A DNA stretch of 35,109 nt from Symbiodinium natans. Lineage: Eukaryota > Sar > Dinophyceae > Suessiales > Symbiodiniaceae. Positions 20,255 through 27,986 of this stretch are shown in pieces. The stretch spans positions 684,001 through 719,109 of the forward strand of contig CAJNDS010002002.1 in the NCBI GenBank assembly GCA_905221605.1. The letters run 5' to 3'. The position numbers were made by a program, and so were the translations under genes. Within the stretch, counting starts at the first letter, position 1. The number at the start of each line of letters is the position of its first letter. A model generated the notes under the pieces. That model was not told the origin of the DNA and made no database searches. It saw only the letters and a list, made by a program, of their open reading frames with translations.

Positions 20255-20429
20255 TCTGTGAAGAGCAAGGGGGGTACTTCGTTGCTTACGAAGGAAAAGT
20301 GGTGAATACTCCAAACATCCAGGCGCTGGTGCAGCGAGGTGCTGTCTTTCGCACCACCAGCGCTGGGAGATCAATTCCATCCCAACTCGCGCCAGTTCTG
20401 ATGCTCCGTAGGAGAATCCCAATTGGGAA

Positions 20430-20822
20430 GTGTGTGGTGCTACGAGCTTGCCAGGGTGAGTTCCTGTCCCAGGCTGATTTACGTATGCAAGTCGCCCCCA
20501 GAGATCACTATCGTTGCGTTTTTCCCATTTTTGTTTTGGTTTTCTTGTGAGACAGAAGACACAAAGGACCGGGCGGTGCTTGAATTTGGAAACCAGGTTT
20601 TGGATGCCCCAGAAGCCAAGGACCAGGTGGGCCTTGGGTTTTGCTAAAACCCAAGGACCAGGCCTAAGACCAGGCGGGCATTGGCTTCAGAAAAACCACG
20701 GACCCGGCGGGCCTAAGCTGACCGAGGGGATTTGGATGCCCAAGAAGCTAAGGAGGTGGGCCTTGGGTTGTTTTAGAAAACTCAAGGACCAGGCCTTGGG
20801 TTTGGGAGAACCCAAGGCCCGC
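20430..20822 (+). pseudogene. second partial copy of the broken gene plus its repeat insert
   Basis: 20435-20505 repeats the TGGTGCTACGAGCTTGCCAG part of the 26143 family and then repeats the same junction into CTATCGTTGCGTTTTTCCC seen at 19630. It continues through a shortened version of the CCCAAGG minisatellite. It is therefore a duplication of the already broken locus at 19540-20060. Confidence 0.8.
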
Positions 20823-21019
20823 CAATCACTCTTGTTAGCCTAGTGGTGCCGGCCTTGCTGCCATGACACTAGGGCGGATGCAGCAATGATGCCTTCCATC
20901 ACAGAACAGTGCGAGTAGACTAGAGTAGACCTTAGGCTTGCAAGAAGAGTCAACGCGACCCCCCATCAGCAGCTTCACACGTTCCCGCAGCACGTGTTCG
21001 GCGAGCCATCCCATGTAGC
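20822..21019 (+). promoter_or_regulatory. shared leader upstream of the 197-aa ORF
   Basis: From CCAATCACTCTTGTTAGCCT through GCCATGACACTAGGGCGGAT, CATCACAGAACAGTGCGAG and CACGTGTTCGGCGAGCCAT, this is nearly the same as 22754-22938 upstream of the AlkB-like gene. It could be a 5' UTR or promoter. Its first part derives from the start of the 26143-type gene, with a small deletion after ACACTAG that breaks the frame. Confidence 0.7.
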
Positions 21020-21613
21020 ATGCAGATTGTCCAGTTGCCATGTCGCTCTTCTGCCTTGCTGACTTTCTCAGCATCCCGGCTACGTGACTGGCACTTGGGT
21101 CCGTGGGTGGCGGCCACTGTGGAGCCTGCGAGACCCACGGAAGTCGGCGCTTCCGTCTGGGTGCTCGCTGAGGGAGTGCAGGACGCTTCGGCTGGGCCAT
21201 GGATTGTTGTACGCATCCTTGAGGAGCTTCTTATCCTGGAGCGTCATGACTTGTCGTTGATCACGCGCCCAGTCGCCATCCTGACTGTTTTTGCGAGAGT
21301 GCAGCGCCTCGCTGCAGACAGGGTCACTCTGCGGTACCGCTTTGGAAGCTTCCCTTCCTGGCACACGGTGCACAGTTTCCGCGAACAATGCACTTTCTCG
21401 GAACTCTGGACACTAGCAGACGTGAGCAACTACGTCTTCGGCTGCATCTTCTATAGGTTTGCGCAAGTGTTCACGCCGCCGGAGTTCCGCACGTACGCGC
21501 TGGTCCTGGAGCACAAGCGCTGTCGCGGTCGTGAGCGACTGACCTTGAGAACGTTCTTGAGCATAGCTGACAGCAGCGAGTACTCATCTAGGTCAGAGTC
21601 GGAGGCAGACTAG
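21020..21613 (+). CDS. hypothetical 197-aa protein, possible ubiquitin-like fold
   Basis: Intact 197-codon + frame; ATG 21020 was chosen because the frame closes shortly upstream. Residues 100-185 alternate strand- and helix-like segments (VTLRYRFG, SELWTLADVSNYVFG, then TPPEFRTYALVLEHKR and RERLTLRTFL). The TPP...LVLE...R.TLRTF pattern resembles the end of a beta-grasp or UBX-type domain. This is a weak inference. The tail is acidic and Ser-rich (SSEYSSRSESEAD). The last 24 codons and everything after them are duplicated at 25541. It shares its leader with the AlkB-like gene. Location in the cell is unknown. Confidence 0.55.
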   Translation: MQIVQLPCRSSALLTFSASRLRDWHLGPWVAATVEPARPTEVGASVWVLAEGVQDASAGPWIVVRILEELLILERHDLSLITRPVAILTVFARVQRLAADRVTLRYRFGSFPSWHTVHSFREQCTFSELWTLADVSNYVFGCIFYRFAQVFTPPEFRTYALVLEHKRCRGRERLTLRTFLSIADSSEYSSRSESEAD

Positions 21614-22015
21614 TGCTGGAAGCTACCACGCTTCTCTGTTGCAACGCAATACTGTGCGCTTCGGGCTCCGCGCCTGGGTCCCGCTGGGGCAGCTGGCGGG
21701 GGCGTTTTCAGAAGCGGAAATAAGCAGCTTCTTTCCGCTCGCCATTGGCTCCGCGCCTGGGCCCCGCTGGGGCAGCTGGCGGGGGCGTTTCCAGAACCGG
21801 AAATATCTGGCGGGAGCATATTCAGAAGCTTTTGTTTTAGACACTGCCTAGGTCCGCGCGCAGAATGGGCTTTAGCCGCCTTCGGGCGGGGCGAGGCGCT
21901 GCCACGAGCCGCATCATGCGACGTCGCTGACTTTGGGGCTTTGGGCAAAAAATGCTGGAAGTTGTTCTGCCTTACCGGCATATTGAGATTGAGACCGAGA
22001 CAGATGACATTGTGC
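21541..22015 (+). repeat. segmental duplication copy A (paired with 25541-26027)
   Basis: It covers the end of the 197-aa ORF and the following spacer, and matches 25541-26027 at high identity. Inside is an 83-bp tandem duplication (CTCCGCGCCTGGG at about 21667 and 21750) and an inverted pair AGCGGAAA ... TTTCCGCT. The hairpin block (21851-21938) and a truncated second block (to 22015) close it. Confidence 0.9.
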
Positions 22016-22086
22016 ACAAACAAAACTCTGTCAGCAGCCGCTAAGCTCAAAAAGGGACATTTGTTTCAGCGTTTGGCACCTCGACC

Positions 22087-22422
22087 ATGTCGCTTCCTAG
22101 CCACATTTCGATCGGCGCGAAAACTGCCCGTCAGAGGGGCTATGAGTACCATTACGACTTGGTGAAAGTCGGGGAAATAGAGATGTACATGTTGAGCAGT
22201 GCGAACAGAAAGGATGACGAGAAGTTGGTGTTGCAGAAAGAAAGCCCCTTTTGGGTTGCTTACAACATCAAGGAGTCCGAGGACGGCGTGATCGATTTTG
22301 GACAGCCGCGCTTCCGCACAAAAGAGAACATGGTCGAGAAGGGTTGGCACTCATGGGAGATGTACGACGTTAAGTCCGGACAGTGGGCAGGCGATCTTCA
22401 GTGCTCGACTGAGTGGTCGTAA
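22087..22422 (+). CDS. small-family protein (111 aa), divergent member
   Basis: Complete ORF from ATG 22087 to TAA 22420. It aligns with the 145-aa protein at 26143: both have I-x-IG-x-K near the N-terminus, then Y-x-L-x-KVG (residues 23-29 here), an aromatic FWVAY (55-59) and a WE pair (90-91). Identity is low, so the two are old paralogues. It lacks the 12-residue N-terminal extension of the other. No known domain is recognised; predicted mostly beta. It lies between spacer copies, 515 bp upstream of the AlkB-like gene. Confidence 0.65.
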   Translation: MSLPSHISIGAKTARQRGYEYHYDLVKVGEIEMYMLSSANRKDDEKLVLQKESPFWVAYNIKESEDGVIDFGQPRFRTKENMVEKGWHSWEMYDVKSGQWAGDLQCSTEWS

Positions 22423-22530
22423 TGACGAGGCCTGTAGCCATAGAGATCTCACCAGAATGGCTTTTGAACAGTAGCCGCAAGGGGAAAATTCTCCCCAAGG
22501 CCATTCTTCCCATTCTTCCCAAGGCCCTAG

Positions 22531-22936
22531 CAGCATGGGCTTTAACCGCCTTTGGGCGGGGCGAGCCGCTGCCGCGAGCCGCATCCCTTTGGGCCTTTGG
22601 AAAAAATGATGCTGGAAGTGGTCCTGCCTTACCGGCGTCGAAATGTTGGGACCGAAAGAGATGACATTCTGCGGTAGGGGCATGAGCTCGTAAGTTTCCT
22701 GGCTGCTGCTGTTTACGTGAGCTAGCAAGAAAGACATTGCCAAGCAACACCAATCACTGTTGTTAGCCTAGTGGTGCCGGCCTTGTGCCATGACACTAGG
22801 GCGGATGCAGCAATGATGCCTTCCATCACAGAACAGTGCGAGTAGACTAGAGAGTAGACCTTAGGCCTGCAAGACGAGTCAAGGGGCCCCCCCATCAGCA
22901 GCCTCACACGTTCCCTCAGCACGTGTTCGGCGAGCC
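22531..22936 (+). repeat. intergenic spacer copy 3 and leader of the AlkB-like gene
   Basis: Left-truncated hairpin block (22531-22600, missing ATGCGACTTCACTG), then the second block with an intact MLEVVLPYRRRNVGTERDD reading, AGCTAGCAAGAAAGACATTG, and the leader ending CACGTGTTCGGCGAGCC just before ATG 22937. The leader is almost identical to the one before the 197-aa ORF, so two unrelated genes share a 5' region. Confidence 0.85.
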
Positions 22937-24355
22937 ATGACAAAGAGGTCCTGGCCCGCGGGTGTTACGTCTTGGGAGGACACAGTGAAGTTTGCACAGC
23001 TGCTGTTTGGCATGGACATTCCTTTTGAGAACTATTCAGAGAGACTGCCGCACGCAACAGAGAAGTCGTTCCTTCTTTTCGCCAAGGGCGCATGCGCAGA
23101 GGGAAGGCCTCTGCGCAAGATCCAAGAATTCATTCCAAAGCAGATGGAGGAGATTGCAGAATGGGAACAAAATGTTCGTGGCAACTCGTCTAGACCGACC
23201 AAGTCGCAGCAGATGCTCGGAAGGGATAAAAGCCAGGTGTATTACTGGAGCGTGCAGTTGACGCGTGCTTCCTGTTTGTGTCGTTCGGTCTTCGGAGCTG
23301 ATGCTCATCAGAAACATGTGCCGACCTCTGCAGAAGTCTGGGGGACCGCGAGCAAGTTCGCGAAACTATGGGACGCTACCTTGGCACGGAACTATGCTCA
23401 CTTTCAAACTCCACACATGCGCCCAATTTGGCTGGACAAGACGTGGCAGGTTTTGTGGAACTGGAACGACCACAAGCAGCACCATCACATTGAACCTCAC
23501 GCAGACTTATGTGCCACATACAATCATCTGGATCCTATCGCTTCTTTGTCCTTCGGTCATGGGGGTGTACTGACTTTGACGTCCAACATTAAGAGGTCCA
23601 AGACGCCAGTTGGACCGACGAAGATGTTGTACCAGTCAGACGGGGACGCCTTGCTGATGGCTGGACAGTTTCAATCAGAGTTTTTGCACGGCGTACCTGC
23701 GCGCCGCACCTGGAGTGAATTGAGGTCCAGTTCCATGTATGCCGGAATGCAGACGTGGGAGAAAACGGGGATGAGCCGGGAGATTGAGATGCACCAGGGA
23801 GCTGTGACGGATGACCCGCATGTGCGCATGAATTGTACAATCCGCTGGCACTCCTCACATTTCCCGGGCTGTCCGCAGGCCTTTGCTGATCCATCCGTTC
23901 TGGCTCGGCCGGGGGAGTTGTCTACTCCAGCTGCAGGAAGTCGCCAGCGGACTCCACCGAAGGAGTCTTCTACTCAAGCAACTCAACCGCTTTTGACTGG
24001 GGCTGCCCAGGCACCAGCTGCCCGCGTGCAGGAACCACCTGTTTTTAGCGGCATCCGGAGGCAAGATTCTGTAGACGAGCAGCCAAGCTCTTCCAAGACA
24101 CAGCGCCTGTCGAGCCTCGAAGAATCGCATGAGACGATTCGGCATCTTTTGGCTTGTATTGACGCGTGTGTTCGACACAGCGAGCTGTTCGCGCTGGCAA
24201 TTAATGGCACACCATTGGTGGGAGCCACGTCGGTCCATGAGAAAACATTGCAGAAGATCGTCGAGACGGTCGACTGCCTGAGGCGGCAGCTCTTGATCGC
24301 GTCGGAGGCCGTCCAGAGATGTGGCTTCGACGAGTCCAAGGCAGACGGGAACTGA
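22937..24355 (+). CDS. AlkB-like Fe(II)/2-oxoglutarate-dependent dioxygenase (472 aa)
   Basis: AlkB-family enzymes use Fe(II), O2 and 2-oxoglutarate to remove N-alkyl groups from nucleic acid bases, and some act on protein. The signature residues are in order: H188-x-D190 (IEPHADL), H251 (FLHGVP) for iron, and R297-x-N299-x3-R303 (RMNCTIR) for 2-oxoglutarate. The usual core strand follows HxD (DPIASLSFGHGGVLTL, 199-214). H251 to R297 is about 30 residues longer than in E. coli AlkB, suggesting an insertion. Residues 1-170 are a helical N-terminal region, 320-390 Pro/Ser/Gln-rich linker, and 391-465 a helical tail. The start is the first ATG after the shared leader. No intron is evident. Substrate is unknown. 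Confidence 0.8.
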   Translation: MTKRSWPAGVTSWEDTVKFAQLLFGMDIPFENYSERLPHATEKSFLLFAKGACAEGRPLRKIQEFIPKQMEEIAEWEQNVRGNSSRPTKSQQMLGRDKSQVYYWSVQLTRASCLCRSVFGADAHQKHVPTSAEVWGTASKFAKLWDATLARNYAHFQTPHMRPIWLDKTWQVLWNWNDHKQHHHIEPHADLCATYNHLDPIASLSFGHGGVLTLTSNIKRSKTPVGPTKMLYQSDGDALLMAGQFQSEFLHGVPARRTWSELRSSSMYAGMQTWEKTGMSREIEMHQGAVTDDPHVRMNCTIRWHSSHFPGCPQAFADPSVLARPGELSTPAAGSRQRTPPKESSTQATQPLLTGAAQAPAARVQEPPVFSGIRRQDSVDEQPSSSKTQRLSSLEESHETIRHLLACIDACVRHSELFALAINGTPLVGATSVHEKTLQKIVETVDCLRRQLLIASEAVQRCGFDESKADGN

Positions 24356-24592
24356 AAGCGTTATCACGGCATTGAGACCACACGGAAACTCCAAGTCTAA
24401 TTCAGAAGTAGTAGTCCAACCAGGATTCTAGTCTACGAGGCCTTCACAGAACCCTTCTTCTACTTGCAGCTTTCAATTTCATGGAATCGTGAACCCCTAT
24501 GAACCTCTAACGGAAACCCTACATAACGTTTCGGGAAACTCTAGAGCTTGGGTGCGGAGGCTGACGCAGTCAACTACAAGGCGCTCGACGTC
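24356..24592. other. AlkB-like to next gene intergenic region
   Basis: About 240 bp with no hairpin block. The spacer family is absent from this one junction. A short CTAATTCAGAAGTAG resembles the CTAATTCGGAATTA of the trailer repeats at 27.6 and 29.2 kb, possibly by chance. Confidence 0.5.
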
Positions 24593-25234
24593 ATGGCACT
24601 GGCCGCGCAGCAGCGAAAAAACATCCAGAGACACCTCGGCGAGTTTCTCGTGTCAGACCTACGGGGAGGAGGGTCTTGGATGATTGAGACAAAAAACCGG
24701 CCAACCCAGAACTGCTTGAGGCAGGACCCACAGTACCGGAAGTGTTTGCTTTCGCATCACCAATTGGCGTTATTGCTGCAAGAGGCCTTGAGTGAAGACA
24801 TGATGCGCCAGCATCAAGAGATCGCACTGGACCTGAGAACTCACGCTGCAGTGCTGCCAGAGAAGGTGACATGTGCAAAGAGACACGCTCTAGCCAAGCA
24901 ACATCTAAATGAAGATCTGGGTCTGGACTCATATGACGTGCCATCGGGCTCCGTGGTCCTGCTCAAGGCCGTGGAAATTGGCTATGTGAGTGTGGGGGAC
25001 GGTAACGAGGCTCGTAGAATCCAGACGAATAGGAATCTGTGGTCGAAGCTGACCGAGGAGCTGACAGTCGCAGAGATTGCAACTAGCGTGAGATCAGGGA
25101 TCCTGGCAGCCCTGGAGCATCTGCGCACCTTGGATGTTGACCGGAAGTTTTGTGATCGGACCACCGGAGAGACAGCTAGCCATAACTACGATGTTTGGGT
25201 CTGGCTGACAACGGCGACCTCTCCGAAGCGCTGA
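24593..25234 (+). CDS. hypothetical protein (about 213 aa)
   Basis: An open frame runs from 24548, but the first ATG is at 24593 (MALAAQQRKNIQRHLGEFLV). It contains GGGSWMIETKNR, a helical middle (HHQLALLLQEALSEDMMRQH), and a C-terminal half with SVVLLKAVEIGYVSVGDGNE and SVRSGILAALEHLR. No known domain is recognised. Two fragments elsewhere (18946-19092 and 19826-19945) match its C-terminal half, and its last 33 bases of DVWVWLTTAT are reused at 25508. It follows the AlkB-like gene closely on the same strand. Confidence 0.6.
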   Translation: MALAAQQRKNIQRHLGEFLVSDLRGGGSWMIETKNRPTQNCLRQDPQYRKCLLSHHQLALLLQEALSEDMMRQHQEIALDLRTHAAVLPEKVTCAKRHALAKQHLNEDLGLDSYDVPSGSVVLLKAVEIGYVSVGDGNEARRIQTNRNLWSKLTEELTVAEIATSVRSGILAALEHLRTLDVDRKFCDRTTGETASHNYDVWVWLTTATSPKR

Positions 25235-25510
25235 GATGGCTGCAACGCAATTAAATTGCTTTGAATCTGCCATCCTTTTTTTTTAAACACTGCTTGGTCG
25301 GTCCGCGCGCAGCATGGGCTTTAACCGCCTTTGGGCGGGGCGAGCCGCTGCCGCGAGCCGCATCATGCGACTTGACTGCCTTTGGGCGGGGCGATAAAAA
25401 ATGCTGGCATCGAAATGTTAAGACCGAGACAGATGACGTTGTGCAATCGGGGCATGAGCTCGTGCGTTTCTTTGCTGCTGCTGTTTTACATGAGCTAGCG
25501 AGAAAGACAT
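25230..25510 (+). repeat. intergenic spacer copy 4 (truncated second block)
   Basis: Same opening as copy 1 (GAGATGGCTGCAACGCAATT), T-run, hairpin block at 25300-25394 with a second GGGCGGGGCGA, then a shortened second block with ATGCTGGCATCGAAATGTTA. It breaks off at GAAAGACAT (25510), where another gene fragment begins. Confidence 0.85.
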
Positions 25511-25614
25511 ACGATGTTTGGGTCTGGCTGACAACGGCGACCTTGAGAACGTTCCTGAGCATAGCTGACAGCAGCGAGTACTCATCTAGGTCAGAGTCGG
25601 AGGCAGACTAGTGC
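25508..25614 (+). pseudogene. fused C-terminal fragments of two neighbouring genes
   Basis: TACGATGTTTGGGTCTGGCT is copied from the end of the 24593 gene (25188-25221). It joins in frame to the last 24 codons of the 197-aa gene (LRTFLSIADSSEYSSRSESEA). The frame is closed properly by TAG. The pieces meet at the CGACCTTGAGAACG / CGACCT overlap, so a short microhomology may mark the join. Confidence 0.8.
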
Positions 25615-26027
25615 CGGAAGCTGCCACGCTTTTCTGTTGCAACGTAATACTCTGCGCTTCGGGCTCCGCGCCTGGGCCCCGCTGGGGCAGCTGGCGGGGG
25701 CGTTTTCAGAAGCGGAAATAAGCAGCTTCTTTCCGCTCGCCATTGGCTCCGCGCCTGGGCCCCGCTGGGGCAGCTGGCGGGGGCGTTTCCACAAGCGGAA
25801 ATATCTGGCGGGAGCACATTCAGAAGCTTTGTTTTTTTTGTTTACACTGCTTGTTAGGTCCGCGCGCAGCATGGGCTTTAGCCGCCTTTCGGGCGGGGCG
25901 AGCCGCTGCCGCGAACCGCATCATGCGACATCACTGCCTTTGGCCCTGTGGACAAAAACTGCCGGAAGTTGGTCTGCCTTACCGGCATGTTGAGATTGAG
26001 ACCGAGACAGCTGACGTTGTGCAATAG
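25541..26027 (+). repeat. segmental duplication copy B (paired with 21541-22015)
   Basis: High-identity relative of 21541-22015, including the 83-bp tandem duplication and the AGCGGAAA/TTTCCGCT inverted pair. It carries hairpin block 25857-25944 and an intact second block reading LPYRHVEIETETADVVQ then TAG. Confidence 0.9.
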
Positions 26028-26150
26028 GGGCATGAGCTCGCAAGTTTCTTTGCTGCTGCTGTTTTAATTGAGCTAGCAAGAAAGACATTGCCAAGCAACA
26101 CCAGTCACTGTTGCTAGCCTAGAGCGGTGCCAGCCTGCTGCCATGACACT
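25945..26150 (+). repeat. intergenic spacer copy 5, second block and leader
   Basis: TTACCGGCATGTTGAGATTG, GGGGCATGAGCTCG, GCTGCTGCTGTTTTAATTGA, AGCTAGCAAGAAAGACATTG and CTGCTGCCATGACACTAG lead straight into the ATG of the gene at 26143. In this copy the leader is the true 5' region of its gene. Confidence 0.85.
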
Positions 26151-26580
26151 AGCCGTCCCGGATGCACCAATGATGCCTTCCATCACGGAGCATTGCCCGC
26201 CAAAGATCTACATCGGCACGAAGCGTCGCTTTCAGCAAGGACCTGTGTGGTGCTACGAGCTTGCCAAGGTTGGTTCCAGTCCCAGGCTGATCTACGTATG
26301 CAAGTCGCCTCCAGAGACCACCCATGGTAGCAATGATGATGTGATGTTCATCTGTGAAGAGCAAGGGGGGTACTTCGTTGCCTACGAAGGAAAAGTGGTG
26401 AATACTCCAGACAGCCAGGCGCTGGTGCAGCGAGGTGCTGCCACAGAAGCCTTCTGGGAAGCTGGAGATCACCGCTGGGAGATCAATTCCATCCCAACTC
26501 GCGCCAGTTATGATGCTCCGTGGGAGAATCCTAATTGGGAAAGCAGTGGCTGGAAGGTCCGCACGCAGCATGGGCTGTAA
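26143..26580 (+). CDS. small-family protein (145 aa), intact member
   Basis: Intact ORF from ATG 26143 to TAA 26578. It shares with the 111-aa protein KIYIGTKRRF-like and YELAKVG motifs (residues 21-43), a GGYFVAYEGK core (75-84) and a WE pair (112-113). No known domain is recognised; many aromatic and Gly residues suggest a beta fold. Two broken copies lie at 19452-20420 and 20430. The last eight codons (KVRTQHGL) and the stop fall in a truncated hairpin block (from 26556), so the C-terminus was probably altered by repeat sequence. Confidence 0.65.
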   Translation: MTLAVPDAPMMPSITEHCPPKIYIGTKRRFQQGPVWCYELAKVGSSPRLIYVCKSPPETTHGSNDDVMFICEEQGGYFVAYEGKVVNTPDSQALVQRGAATEAFWEAGDHRWEINSIPTRASYDAPWENPNWESSGWKVRTQHGL

Positions 26581-26985
26581 TTTGGGCGGGTGAAACGCAA
26601 TTAAATTGTGTTGAATCTGCCATATCTTTTTTTGAAACACTGCTTGGCAGGTCCGCGCGCAGCGTGGGCTTTAACCGCCTTTGGGCGGGGCGAGCCGCTG
26701 CCGCGAGCCGCATCATGCGACTTCACTGTCTTTGGGCCTTTGGAAAAAAAGATGCTGGAAGTTGTTCTGCCTTACCGGCGTCGAAATGTTGGGACCGAAA
26801 GAGATGACGTTGTGCAGTAGGGGCATGAGCTCGTGAGTTTCTTGGCTGCTGCTGTTTACTTGAGCTAGCAAGAAAGACATTGCCCAGCAACACCAATCAC
26901 TCTTGTTAGCCTAGTGGTGCCGGCCTTGCTGCCATGACACTAGGGCGGATGCAGCAATGATGCCTTCCATCACAGAACAGCTTCG
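26556..26985 (+). repeat. intergenic spacer copy 6 with leader
   Basis: A truncated hairpin block (26556-26590) is followed by a full one (26650-26740), after AACGCAATTAAATTGTGTTG and a T-run. The second block reads MLEVVLPYRRRNVGTERDD then VVQ and TAG. The leader runs to CATCACAGAACAG at 26980, where homology to the other leaders ends sharply after an AG. Confidence 0.85.
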
Positions 26986-27113
26986 TGTACCCGACGAACG
27001 AGGCTGGGACGCGCAACAGCATCACGGATGGCCGAGAGGTGGCAGGGACACGTGCGGCGCATGAGGAGGCGGGACGCCTTGCAGTCTTGTCTGTGCATGC
27101 GCCGGACACTCAC

Positions 27114-27563
27114 ATGCTGCTTGCAGTCTTGTGCGTGCGCTGGACACACACACGCTGGCCCACCCTGCCGCTGATGCAGGTTCGCCGGGCCGTCGGCTGG
27201 TTGCTTGCAGTCGATGCTCATCGGATTGACGGTCCCGGGGAGATGCTGATCACGCGCAAGCTGACGCAGAGGCTGCCCGACTCCCTGACGTACGCGTCAA
27301 GTGAGCACTTATGGCGGTGCTTGGAGGACGTCTCCATGCTGACCCTCGCGGAGACGGATGCTTTGCGACAGGAGGTTCGCGGGCTGTTCTTTCTCTTCGA
27401 TGCCTTGCAGACCAAGCTCCTGGGCGACCCGAACTTGCCGTGGGCCACCAAGACCCGGGTGCAGCAGCGAGTGCACGAGAGGATCATGCGCGCAGAAGAA
27501 CTGTTTGAGTCCGAGCGCCCGGAAATGCAGGGGCAGCGCTCGAGTCTGCGCCTGAGACCTTGA
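27114..27563 (+). CDS. hypothetical helical protein (about 149 aa)
   Basis: The frame is open from the leader junction (about 26985) to TGA 27561, but the first ATG is at 27114 and a second at 27174 (MQVRRAVGWLLAVDAHRIDG). The second is attractive because the first 40 codons include a 42-bp in-frame tandem duplication (TTGCAGTCTTGT at 27079 and 27121). The body is helical and charged: ASSEHLWRCLEDVSMLTLAE and AETDALRQEVRGLFFLFDAL. No domain is recognised. It shares the leader upstream and has a hairpin trailer just downstream. Confidence 0.5.
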   Translation: MLLAVLCVRWTHTRWPTLPLMQVRRAVGWLLAVDAHRIDGPGEMLITRKLTQRLPDSLTYASSEHLWRCLEDVSMLTLAETDALRQEVRGLFFLFDALQTKLLGDPNLPWATKTRVQQRVHERIMRAEELFESERPEMQGQRSSLRLRP

Positions 27564-27565
27564 AC

Positions 27566-27668
27566 GGGCGTGGCGGCCCAGGACGGATTCTTGTCCTGGG
27601 CCGCCGGGCTGGAGGCTAATTCGGAATTATTGTGGATGATGTTTCCAGGAGGTTGCCGCCAGTAAAAT
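27566..27668 (+). terminator. trailer repeat copy 1 with perfect 13-bp hairpin
   Basis: Five bases after the TGA lies GGCGGCCCAGGAC (27572-27584), an 8-nt loop and its exact reverse complement GTCCTGGGCCGCC (27593-27605). Then comes the 13-bp palindrome TAATTCGGAATTA (27618) and TGGATGATGTTTCCAGGA. The second copy is at 29136. The role is unknown; 3'-end formation, mRNA stability or mobile-element end are possible. It is not a bacterial-type terminator (no T-run). Confidence 0.6.
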
Positions 27669-27744
27669 GGCCAGAACACGTAGAGACATTGAGCGAGAAA
27701 TAGTCTACTTGTAAGGAAGGGCGTCCTCGAGCATCGTCCTGCAG

Positions 27745-27829
27745 TCGCGCGCAGCATGGGCTTCAACCGCCATATGGGCGGGGCGAGCCGCTGCCGCGAA
27801 CCGCATCATGCGACTTCACGGCCTGTGGC
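27745..27829 (+). repeat. hairpin block copy 7
   Basis: TCGCGCGCAGCATGGGCTTC ... GGGCGGGGCGAGCCGCTG ... CATCATGCGACTTCACGGCC, with CCGCCATATGGGCGG in place of CCGCCTTTGGGCGG, so the 5-bp stem is kept while the loop differs. The second block does not follow; a different leader does. Confidence 0.85.
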
Positions 27830-27867
27830 CTCTTCACGAAGACTTTCCCGTGCGTGTGCCTCCTGAG

Positions 27868-27986
27868 AAAGATTGTCCTGTGCACGCATGGTGTTGACAA
27901 AGATTGTCCTGTGGGTCAACATCCTAAACTCCCGTGGGCATCGAGCATTGAGCATGTTCCTGGTTGCCGTGTTCCGTCCTTGCTGC
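27868..27986 (+). promoter_or_regulatory. second leader type, copy 1, with upstream ATG
   Basis: Nearly identical to 29862-29974. ATG 27888 opens a frame reading MVLTKIVLWVNILNSRGHRA then LSMFLVAVF. Here it stays open to about 28167, overlapping the next gene in another frame. AAAGATTGTCCTGTG occurs twice (27868 and 27900). It precedes the zinc-finger-like gene. Confidence 0.6.

Larger units (their letters stand above)
19452..20420 (+). pseudogene. broken copy of the 26143-26580 gene family
   Basis: It starts like the intact gene (MTLGVADAPMMPSITEQCPP, KIYIGTKRRFQQGP) but diverges after about 19630. A block of roughly 570 bp is inserted (19630-20200) holding a minisatellite and a fragment of another gene. 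The homologous sequence resumes at about 20198 (SPPEITYGGNDDVMFICEEQ) and is later disrupted by a deletion and frameshift near 20340-20360. It cannot make the full protein. Confidence 0.85.

Noticed and set aside
27572-27605. Bacterial rho-independent terminator
   Set aside because: The hairpin is perfect but has no downstream T-run, and the context is eukaryotic.
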